Assembly (NCBI GenBank): GCA_934256695.1
Contig: CAKQPE010000062.1
Coordinates: forward strand, 1-10,541
Source of the DNA: an uncultured Eubacteriales bacterium
GTDB taxonomy: Bacteria; Bacillota; Clostridia; Lachnospirales; Anaerotignaceae
Direction of reading: 5' to 3'
Length of the DNA stretch: 10,541 nucleotides
The notes under the pieces are model-generated. The model was not told the DNA's origin, did not search any database, and saw nothing but the letters and a program-made list of their open reading frames with translations. A program made the position numbers and the translations under genes. Below are positions 1 through 7,145 of this stretch, in pieces (position 1 is the first letter of the stretch; each line of letters starts with the position of its first letter).

Positions 1-53
1 ACTTTTTTAAAAAAGTTCCCTGCACCTTCAAAAATCTCTTTAAGACCGCACAT
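1..53 (-). CDS. Doubtful start of a leftward ORF, cut by window edge
   Basis: Reading leftward from an ATG at 53-51 gives 17 open codons (MCGLKEIFEGAGNFFKK) that run off the window. In favour: a GGAGG at 66-62 sits 8 nt upstream, a promoter-like pair lies further up, and the codons (GGT, CTT, AAA, GAG, ATT) resemble those of the neighbouring genes. Against: the last codons fall in a palindromic A/T tract (1-17) of the kind found in the intergenic repeats here, and 17 codons are too few to judge. No family is recognisable. It may be simple intergenic sequence. Confidence 0.2.
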   Translation of the reverse strand, partial: MCGLKEIFEGAGNFFKK

Positions 54-135
54 TCCATGTGCCTCCGGAAATAGGCTTCTGCAAAGTTTTTGGCAACAGA
101 TACAGGATTTACGTTTTAAAATCAATGGCAGAGAG

Positions 136-165
136 ATTTTATTCGACAAAGTTTTAGAAAATCAA
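136..165 (-). promoter_or_regulatory. Possible leftward promoter
   Basis: On the minus strand TTGATT (165-160) is followed after 18 nt by TAAAAT (141-136). It would serve the doubtful ORF starting at 53. The element overlaps the outer end of repeat copy A, and the matching outer end at the right window edge has TTGTTT at the corresponding place. In DNA this A/T-rich such a match can arise by chance. Confidence 0.22.
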
Positions 166-282
166 AATATTAATAACATAACTTATAATTTTCTCTCGAA
201 AATGCAATGAAATTGCATTTTATCAAAAGTTTTACTAAATTTTTTTCAAAAAATTTTCAGGGGTTGGGGTGAAACCCCAAGA
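139..282 (+). repeat. Intergenic three-hairpin repeat, copy A (long form)
   Basis: Long copy of the repeat family in this window. Order on the plus strand: a 60-nt outer extension; hairpin H3 with arms 199-208 and 212-221 (AAAATGCAAT, loop GAA, ATTGCATTTT); a linker; hairpin H1 with arms 237-245 and 248-256 (AAATTTTTT / AAAAAATTT); and hairpin H2 at 264-280 (TTGGGGT, loop GAA, ACCCCAA), followed by a T run (283-288). The whole unit matches, in inverted orientation, the sequence at 10398-10541, including the outer extension (TTATTCGRCAAAG, then CATAACTTATAA). H2 plus its T run could end rightward transcription. No ORF of note lies inside. Confidence 0.8.
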
Positions 283-313
283 TTTTTTAGCTCGATAAAT
301 TTATACTTAACTT

Positions 314-353
314 AAAAAATCCATTCAAAGTTTTTTTCTTTGAATGGATTTTT
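314..353 (-). terminator. Rho-independent terminator downstream of argH, bidirectional
   Basis: An 11-bp perfect stem (320-330 with 338-348, TCCATTCAAAG / CTTTGAATGGA) with a 7-nt loop is flanked by an A run on one side (314-319) and a T run on the other (349-353). Each strand therefore reads as stem plus U-tract. It lies 66 bp past the argH stop and is the first strong terminator after that gene. It is also the H3 hairpin of repeat copy D. Confidence 0.75.
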
Positions 354-411
354 ATTAAAGTTTAGGTCAAGCCTTTTTAAAGGCTTGTGGGGTTGGGGCA
401 AAGCCCCACGG
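314..411 (+). repeat. Intergenic three-hairpin repeat, copy D
   Basis: Same architecture and orientation as copy A, starting 31 bp after it. H3 is the terminator hairpin at 314-353. A linker (354-367) matches the linkers of the other copies. H1 has arms 368-376 and 379-387 (CAAGCCTTT / AAAGGCTTG). H2 has arms 394-399 and 403-408 (TGGGGC, loop AAA, GCCCCA). An alternative pairing of GTGGGG (387-392) with CCCCAC (404-409) competes with H2. H2 ends 10 bp from the argH stop codon. Confidence 0.75.
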
Positions 412-418
412 TTTTAAA

Positions 419-1801
<1,383 letters not shown>

Positions 1802-1879
1802 GTTATCGTTCCTTTCTGATTGTTTAAAATCGAGAGTGCTTTTCTATCGCAAAACCACTCCCGAACCCTTTCAAAATGC

Positions 1880-1955
1880 TCTTTTGGAAACAAAAGACCT
1901 TGGGGTTTCACCCCAATCCCTGACAATTTTTTGAAAAAAATTGAGTAAAACTTTT
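1880..1955 (-). repeat. Intergenic repeat, copy C, with adjacent extra hairpin
   Basis: Inverted relative to copies A and D. H2 is at 1900-1916 (TTGGGGT, loop TTC, ACCCCAA). H1 has arms 1924-1932 and 1935-1943 (CAATTTTTT / AAAAAATTG). The usual linker follows (GAGTAAAACTTTT). H3 is missing or decayed into A/T-rich sequence to about 1975. Just before H2 is a further small hairpin (1880-1897, TCTTTTG, loop GAAA, CAAAAGA). The element lies within the 5' region of argH, so if argH is transcribed from upstream, these hairpins would sit in its leader. Confidence 0.7.
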
Positions 1956-1995
1956 AAATTAAAAAAATTAAGTTTAATAGGAAGTTTCAGGTCTT

Positions 1996-2021
1996 AAAAA
2001 GGGTGCCGAAAGCCGACACCC
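1996..2021 (-). terminator. Rho-independent terminator of argG
   Basis: On the minus strand, 30 bp past the argG stop, GGGTGTCG pairs with CGGCACCC (one G-U pair, 5-nt loop) and is followed directly by TTTTT (2000-1996). This is a textbook intrinsic terminator. It implies that argG transcription stops, at least partly, before argH. It is not related to the repeat hairpins. Confidence 0.85.
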
Positions 2022-2050
2022 TCAGAATTTTATTCAGTAATTATTAAAAA

Positions 2051-3274
2051 TTACTTGTTGTCTTTTAAGTTCTGCATCATCATAGCACGAACTTTAAGAG
2101 GAAGTCCGAAAAGGTTGATGAAGCCGTCAGCGTCTTTATGGTTGTAAAGGTCGCCTGTTGTAAAGCTTGCGATAGATGCATTGTAAAGTGAATATGGGCT
2201 TGTTGAGCCGGCAGGTATAATATTGCCTTTGTAAAGTTTAAGTTTAACCTGACCTGTAACAACTTCGTTTACGTTATCGAAGTATTTTGAAAGGCTTTCT
2301 CTTAAAGGTGTGAACCATTCGCCGCTGTAAACAAGCTCTGTAAACTTAGTTGAGTTTACCTCGTTCCAAGCCTGTGTCTGTTTGTCTAATGTAAGGTATT
2401 CAAGCTCTCTGTGTGCATAGTAAAGAATAGTTCCGCCAGGAGTCTCGTAAACACCTCTTGATTTCATACCGACAACACGGTTTTCGCAGATGTCTGTGAT
2501 GCCGATACCGTTTCTGCCGCCGATTTCGTTAAGTGTTTCAAGAATTTTTCTCGGAGCAAGAGCCTCGCCGTTAATTTTAACAGGAACGCCTTTTTCAAAG
2601 TCGATTGTAACGTATTCGTCTTTGTCAGGTGCTTTTTCCGGAGAAACGCCTAACTGGAGAAGGTGTTCGTAGTTTGGCTCGTTTGCAGGGTCTTCAAGCT
2701 CAAGACCTTCATGGCTGATATGCCATATGTTTCTGTCACGGCTGTAGCTGTCTTCCTTCTTAACAGGGAACGGAATACCGTGAGCTGCAAGATAAGCGAT
2801 TTCGTCATCTCTTGACTGCATTTTCCATGTATCAAGTCTCCAAGGAGCAATAACCTTTATTTCAGGAGCAAGAGCTTTGATTGTAAGCTCAAAACGAACC
2901 TGATCGTTGCCTTTGCCTGTAGCACCGTGAGCGATAGCTGTAGCACCTTCTTTTTTAGCTATCTCAACAAGACGTTTTGCGATAATAGGTCTTGCCATAG
3001 ATGTACCGAGAAGGTATTTGCCTTCGTATACGGCATTTGCTTTTACACATGGGTAAATAGCGTCTGTAATAAATTCGTCTGTAATATCTTCTATGTAAAG
3101 TTTGCTTGCACCTGTTTTAAGTGCTTTTTCTTCAAGACCTTCTGTTTCCTTACCCTGACCTACATCTGCACATACAGCGATTACTTCTGCATCATAATGC
3201 TCCTTTAACCATGGAATAAGGCAGCTTGTGTCAAGTCCGCCTGAATAAGCGAGAACGATTTTTTCTTTTGCCAT
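2051..3274 (-). CDS. argG: Argininosuccinate synthase
   Basis: Joins citrulline and aspartate, using ATP, to make argininosuccinate in the cytosol. The 407-residue product has the usual length. It shows the N-type ATP pyrophosphatase loop SGGLDTS (11-17), YLLGTSMARP (87-96) and HGATGKGNDQVRFE (116-129), all hallmarks of the family. The start ATG at 3274 follows AGGAGG with an 8-nt gap after GGAGG. It is divergent from argC across a 297-bp control region, with its own strong promoter, and ends at a clear terminator before argH. Together with argH it completes arginine synthesis from citrulline. The reading frame is intact and nothing is unusual in the protein. Confidence 0.98.
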   Translation of the reverse strand: MAKEKIVLAYSGGLDTSCLIPWLKEHYDAEVIAVCADVGQGKETEGLEEKALKTGASKLYIEDITDEFITDAIYPCVKANAVYEGKYLLGTSMARPIIAKRLVEIAKKEGATAIAHGATGKGNDQVRFELTIKALAPEIKVIAPWRLDTWKMQSRDDEIAYLAAHGIPFPVKKEDSYSRDRNIWHISHEGLELEDPANEPNYEHLLQLGVSPEKAPDKDEYVTIDFEKGVPVKINGEALAPRKILETLNEIGGRNGIGITDICENRVVGMKSRGVYETPGGTILYYAHRELEYLTLDKQTQAWNEVNSTKFTELVYSGEWFTPLRESLSKYFDNVNEVVTGQVKLKLYKGNIIPAGSTSPYSLYNASIASFTTGDLYNHKDADGFINLFGLPLKVRAMMMQNLKDNK

Positions 3275-3362
3275 TTTTTCTTCCTCCTAATTGTGATATA
3301 TTAAAGCTATAAGATAACAATAAAAAAATTTTTTACAGCTTTCCTTTACTGTGGTAATATTG

Positions 3363-3391
3363 ATTATACATTGTAGCTGAGAAAGTTTCAA
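3363..3391 (-). promoter_or_regulatory. argG promoter
   Basis: On the minus strand TTGAAA (3391-3386), a 17-nt spacer and TATAAT (3368-3363) form a near-consensus vegetative promoter. Transcription would begin near 3356, leaving a leader of about 80 nt before the argG ATG. I see no strong hairpin or T-box-like element in that leader. Confidence 0.75.
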
Positions 3392-3400
3392 TTATTTTTT

Positions 3401-3414
3401 TAAATTTTTATTGC
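3401..3414 (-). promoter_or_regulatory. Weak ArgR-box-like site
   Basis: Read on the minus strand this is GCAATAAAAATTTA, which matches the arginine-repressor box TGAATWWWWATTCA at 11 of 14 positions, including the AATAAAAATT core. It lies upstream of the argG -35 and overlaps the -35 of the distal argC promoter. Because the surroundings are so A/T-rich, chance is a serious alternative. Confidence 0.25.
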
Positions 3415-3439
3415 ATAATATAAAAAAAGTTTGTATAAT
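3411..3439 (+). promoter_or_regulatory. Distal argC operon promoter
   Basis: TTGCAT (3411-3416), a 17-nt spacer and an exact TATAAT (3434-3439). Initiation near 3446 would give a leader of about 125 nt containing the ArgR-box-like site at 3496. The -35 regions of this promoter and the argG promoter are only 19 bp apart, so the two may compete or be controlled together. Confidence 0.65.
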
Positions 3440-3494
3440 TATAAAATCAATTTAGGAAAAATCAAGTTTTAAACACTGTTTGAACAAAGAAGAA

Positions 3495-3524
3495 TTGAAT
3501 ATTTATTTGCTGAAACAGTATATA
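3495..3524 (+). promoter_or_regulatory. Possible proximal argC operon promoter
   Basis: TTGAAT (3495-3500) and TATATA (3519-3524), spaced 18 nt. Initiation near 3531 would leave about 40 nt before argC. The -35 falls inside the ArgR-box-like site, the arrangement expected for arginine repression. The match to consensus is weaker than for the distal promoter. Confidence 0.4.
3496..3509 (+). promoter_or_regulatory. ArgR-box-like operator
   Basis: TGAATATTTATTTG matches the ArgR/AhrC operator core TGAATWWWWATTCA at 12 of 14 positions. It lies 62 bp upstream of the argC ATG, the best such match in the divergent region and at the expected place for repression by arginine. argR itself is not in the window, so the regulator is inferred. 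Confidence 0.5.
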
Positions 3525-3571
3525 AAACGGATATGCAATAATTAATGTAATCGGAACGGAGGAATTTGATA

Positions 3572-4615
3572 ATGATAAAAGCAGGAGTAGCAGGCTCAAC
3601 AGGCTATGCGGGAAATGAATTGGTACGTATACTTATGCAGCACCCTGAGGTAGAACTTAAAACACTTACGGCCCACAGCTATGTGGGAAAATCTTTTAAT
3701 GAGGTTTATGAAAACTACCGTGACATTAACGAAATGGTTTGCGGCGAAATGGATATGGAAAAAATGGCAGAGGAATGTGATGTTGTATTTATGGCACTTC
3801 CTCATGGTGTAGCTTCAAAGGTAGTTACCGAAAGCGTTCTTAAAAAAACAAAGGTAATTGATTTCGGTGCAGACTTCAGACTTCAGAATGCAGATATATA
3901 TGAGCATTGGTACGGTGTTAAGCACGAAGGCAGGGATCTTCTTAAAACAGCGGTTTACGGTCTTTGCGAAGTAAACAGGGACAAAATAAAAGACAGCCGT
4001 CTTATAGCAAATCCGGGCTGTTACACAACCTGCTCAATACTTTCTTTAAGACCACTTGTTGCGGAAGGACTTATTGACCTTGACAGTATAATAGTAGATG
4101 CAAAATCGGGTGTTTCAGGTGCAGGCAGAGGACTTTCACTTGCCAATATGTATGACGAGTGCAACGAAAGCGTTAAGGCATACAAAATAGCTTCCCACAG
4201 ACATACACCGGAAATAGAAGAACAGCTCGGTTATGCTGCGGGAAAAGAAATAACAATCAACTTTACACCGCACCTTATTCCTATGAACAGAGGTATACTT
4301 GCTACCTGTTATGCAAAACTCAACAAACTTTATACATATGACGATATTAAAGCCGTATATGAAAAATATTACGGAAAAGAATATTTCATAAGACTTACAA
4401 AAAAAGATGTTTTCCCAGAAACAAGATGGGTTAAAGGTTCAAACTTTGTTGACATCGGATTTAAAATAGATGAAAGAACAGGAAGAATAATTGTAATAGG
4501 TGCTATAGACAACCTTGTTAAAGGTGCTGCGGGACAGGCAGTACAGAACATGAATATTCTTTTCGGTCTTGACGAAAAGACAGGTCTTAAATTCCCACCT
4601 ATATTCCCGGCATAA
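3572..4615 (+). CDS. argC: N-acetyl-gamma-glutamyl-phosphate reductase
   Basis: NADPH-dependent enzyme that reduces N-acetylglutamyl phosphate to the semialdehyde, the third step to ornithine. From the ATG at 3572 the product is 347 residues, normal for the family. It has the nucleotide-binding loop GVAGSTGYAG (5-14), the catalytic-cysteine motif NPGCYTT (147-153, Cys150) and the histidine motif HRHTPEI (209-215). I chose ATG 3572 because GGAGGA (3558-3563) lies 8 nt upstream; an in-frame TTG at 3566 would be only 2 nt from it. First gene of the argCJJBD operon, probably repressed by arginine through the upstream operator. Confidence 0.97.
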   Translation: MIKAGVAGSTGYAGNELVRILMQHPEVELKTLTAHSYVGKSFNEVYENYRDINEMVCGEMDMEKMAEECDVVFMALPHGVASKVVTESVLKKTKVIDFGADFRLQNADIYEHWYGVKHEGRDLLKTAVYGLCEVNRDKIKDSRLIANPGCYTTCSILSLRPLVAEGLIDLDSIIVDAKSGVSGAGRGLSLANMYDECNESVKAYKIASHRHTPEIEEQLGYAAGKEITINFTPHLIPMNRGILATCYAKLNKLYTYDDIKAVYEKYYGKEYFIRLTKKDVFPETRWVKGSNFVDIGFKIDERTGRIIVIGAIDNLVKGAAGQAVQNMNILFGLDEKTGLKFPPIFPA

Positions 4616-4640
4616 TTTAGATTTTTAAGGAGGAACCGAG

Positions 4641-5876
4641 TTGAGATTAATGAGAGTTATAGACGGAGGAATTACGTCACCGGAAGGCTTTAATGCAGCC
4701 GGCAGACACATAGGAATAAAAAAGGTCAAAAAAGATATTGCACTTTTGACAAGCGATGTTCCGGCAAAGGCAGCAGGGGTCTATACTCAAAATCTGGTTA
4801 AAGCGGCTCCCGTGCTTTGGAACAGTGCGATAACAAAAAAAGGAACTCCCGTAAGAGGTCTTGTGTGCATAAGCGGCAATGCCAATGCCTGTACAGGCGA
4901 ACAGGGCATAAAGGACAACGAGCTTATGGCACAAGCTATGGCTTGGCTTATGGGTGTTGAAAAAGAAGAAATACTTACGGCGGCTACGGGTATAATCGGT
5001 CTTGCAATGCCTATGGAAAAAATATTAAAAGGTATAGAAGAAACTTATCCGGAGCTTTCGCCGAGAAGGGATTCCGCAAAAAACGCCGCAGGCGGAATAA
5101 TAACAACCGATACTTTTATAAAAGAAATGGCTGTAGAGCTTAATATCGGCGGAAAAGTAGTTAAAATAGGCGGTATGGCAAAGGGCAGCGGTATGGTTCA
5201 CCCTAACATGGCTACAGTGCTTTCTTTTATAACAACGGACATTAATATTTCTCAAAAACTTCTTCAAAAGGCAATGAAAGATGCCGTACACGAGACATAT
5301 AACATGATCTCCGTAGACGGTGCCACAAGCACAAACGATATGGCACTTATAATGGCAAACGGCCTTGCCGGAAACGAAGAAATAACTGAAGAAAACGAAT
5401 TTTACGAAGCATTCAGCAGGGCATTGCTCTTTATCCATGAAAAATTTGCAAGGGATATAATCCATGACGGCGAAGGTGCATCTAAGTTTATACAGGTTGA
5501 CCTTGCAGGAGCAAAAACCGTAGAAGATGCAAGAATACTTGCAAAATCAATAGTTACAAACGACCTTGTAAAAACGGCAATGTACGGAGAGGACGCAAAC
5601 TGGGGACGAATAGCGGCGGCAATGGGTGCAAGCGGCGGATATTTTGACCCGTCAAAGTTAAAGGTTGAAATAAGCAGTGAAAAAGGAAAGATTTTGCTTA
5701 TGGATAACGGAAACCCTGTTGAATTTGACGAAAACCTTGCAGCTGATATATTAAGCCAGAGTGATATTTATATTTCAATCGTTCTTGGTGACGGTACGGC
5801 GAAGGCAAGAAGCTACGGCTGTGATTTGGGACACGAATATATAAGAATAAACGGAGAGTATCGTTCACACTCGTAA
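4641..5876 (+). CDS. argJ: ArgJ paralogue 1 (ornithine acetyltransferase / N-acetylglutamate synthase)
   Basis: ArgJ moves the acetyl group from N-acetylornithine to glutamate and, in bifunctional members, also makes N-acetylglutamate from acetyl-CoA. The 411-residue precursor should cut itself between Ala191 and Thr192 (PNMA/TVLSF), making alpha and beta chains with Thr192 as nucleophile. Oxyanion pair Thr116-Gly117, Thr158, Lys181, Glu278, Asn404 and Ser409 are all present, so it looks active. Start: TTG at 4641 is 7 nt after AAGGAGG, whereas the in-frame ATG at 4650 (MRVIDGG, better aligned with homologues) is 16 nt away; I favour TTG but not strongly. It begins 25 bp after argC and ends 20 bp before a second full argJ. 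Oddity: the chain ends RSHS, two residues beyond the serine that normally closes ArgJ. Confidence 0.93.
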   Translation: MRLMRVIDGGITSPEGFNAAGRHIGIKKVKKDIALLTSDVPAKAAGVYTQNLVKAAPVLWNSAITKKGTPVRGLVCISGNANACTGEQGIKDNELMAQAMAWLMGVEKEEILTAATGIIGLAMPMEKILKGIEETYPELSPRRDSAKNAAGGIITTDTFIKEMAVELNIGGKVVKIGGMAKGSGMVHPNMATVLSFITTDINISQKLLQKAMKDAVHETYNMISVDGATSTNDMALIMANGLAGNEEITEENEFYEAFSRALLFIHEKFARDIIHDGEGASKFIQVDLAGAKTVEDARILAKSIVTNDLVKTAMYGEDANWGRIAAAMGASGGYFDPSKLKVEISSEKGKILLMDNGNPVEFDENLAADILSQSDIYISIVLGDGTAKARSYGCDLGHEYIRINGEYRSHS

Positions 5877-5896
5877 TTAAACGGAGGTAAATAAAA

Positions 5897-7126
5897 ATGA
5901 AAGTTATAGAAGGTTCTGTTACGGCGGCAAAGGGATTTCGTGCCGCAGGCAACGCAGTAGGTGTAAAAGGTGTAATAACGGAAAAGAAAGACCTTGCAAT
6001 TATAGTAAGTGATGTTCCTGCTGTTGCGGCAGGTGCTTTTACAACAAATGTTGTTAAGGCTACATCAGTAACAAGAAATATGAAAATAATGGAAGGCAAA
6101 GGAAAAATAAATGCAGTTGTTGCAAACAGCGGCAATGCCAATGCCTGCACTGGAGAAGAAGGAATAAAGAGCAACGAAAAAATGGCACAGTGTCTTGCTG
6201 ATATTCTCGGTGTTGATTCTTCAACTGTTCTTACGGCATCAACAGGCGTTATAGGTGCTGTATTCCCTATAGATACAATAACAAAGGGAATTAAAGCAAC
6301 TTTCCCTATGCTTGGATATGACAGAAACAACGCCCTTATGGCGGCAGAAGCCATAATGACAACTGATACATATTCAAAAGAAGTTGCCGTAGAGTTTGAC
6401 CTTGGCGGAAAAACGGTTCATCTTGGCGGTATGGCAAAGGGCAGCGGTATGATCTGTCCTAACATGGCTACAATGTTAAGCTTTATTACAACAGACGCAG
6501 CTATTTCTCAGGAGCTTTTAAACAAAGCACTTAAAGAAGATATTAAATCAACCTACAACATGGTTTCCGTAGACGGCGACACAAGCACAAACGATACTGT
6601 AGTTGTACTTGCAAACGGTCTTGCGGGAAACGAAGAAATTGTATCGGAAGGCAAAGACTACGATGCATTTAAAGAAGCACTTCACTATGTAAACGAAAGA
6701 CTTGCAAAAAATCTTGTCCGTGACGGCGAGGGTGCAACTAAGTTTATGGAAGTAAACGTAACAGGTGCGGCAACAGAGGCAGACGCAAAGACAATGGCAA
6801 AATCCGTAGTAAAGAGCAGTCTTTTCAAAGCAGCTGTTTTCGGTGAGGACGCAAACTGGGGTCGTGTTCTTTGTGCCATGGGCTACAGCGGTGTTAAGTT
6901 TGACCCACAGAAGGTAGACATTGTTTTTGCAAGCAATGCCGGAGAAATACTTCTTATGGATAACGGCACACCTATCGTTTTTGACGAGGACAAAGCAAAG
7001 ACAATTTTAAGCGAAAAAGAAATACAGGTTAATATTAAAATTTCCGAAGGCAACGCAAAGGCAACTGCATGGGGCTGCGACCTTAGCTATGAATATGTAA
7101 AAATAAACGGCGATTACCGTTCATAA
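5897..7126 (+). CDS. argJ: ArgJ paralogue 2 (ornithine acetyltransferase / N-acetylglutamate synthase)
   Basis: Second complete ArgJ, 409 residues, starting at ATG 5897 with GGAGGT 9 nt upstream. Predicted self-cleavage is at Ala191/Thr192 (PNMA/TMLSF). The active-site set Thr116-Gly117 (TASTGVIG), Thr158, Lys181, Glu278, Asn404 and C-terminal Ser409 is intact. It aligns with paralogue 1 nearly end to end, with about half the residues identical by eye; it carries 3 extra residues near position 25 and ends in the usual INGDYRS. SGNANACTG and GEDANWGR occur in both. It is probably the orthodox ArgJ, since its ends look more typical, but which copy does which reaction cannot be told from sequence. 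A 19-bp gap separates it from argB. No sign of decay. Confidence 0.94.
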   Translation: MKVIEGSVTAAKGFRAAGNAVGVKGVITEKKDLAIIVSDVPAVAAGAFTTNVVKATSVTRNMKIMEGKGKINAVVANSGNANACTGEEGIKSNEKMAQCLADILGVDSSTVLTASTGVIGAVFPIDTITKGIKATFPMLGYDRNNALMAAEAIMTTDTYSKEVAVEFDLGGKTVHLGGMAKGSGMICPNMATMLSFITTDAAISQELLNKALKEDIKSTYNMVSVDGDTSTNDTVVVLANGLAGNEEIVSEGKDYDAFKEALHYVNERLAKNLVRDGEGATKFMEVNVTGAATEADAKTMAKSVVKSSLFKAAVFGEDANWGRVLCAMGYSGVKFDPQKVDIVFASNAGEILLMDNGTPIVFDEDKAKTILSEKEIQVNIKISEGNAKATAWGCDLSYEYVKINGDYRS

Positions 7127-7145
7127 TAAGGAGCATGATTTTAAA

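Noticed and set aside
139..411. Tandem repeat copies considered as a CRISPR array or a riboswitch
   Set aside because: Copies are few, unevenly spaced and inverted elsewhere, with no equal-length spacers. The fold is a string of simple hairpins at gene ends, not an aptamer before a gene.
3275..3356. T-box or attenuator in the argG leader
   Set aside because: The leader is A/T-rich with no T-box-like motif, no antiterminator/terminator pair and no arginine-codon leader peptide.
5025..5465. 146-codon minus-strand ORF inside argJ1, rich in Cys, His, Phe and Tyr
   Set aside because: The composition is typical of reading AAA/GAA/GCA-rich genes backwards; no motif, and the sense gene is certain.
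5698..6354. 218-codon ORF on the minus strand across the argJ1/argJ2 junction
   Set aside because: It is antisense to two well-supported argJ genes, has no ribosome binding site or recognisable domain, and its openness is explained by codon bias of the sense strand.
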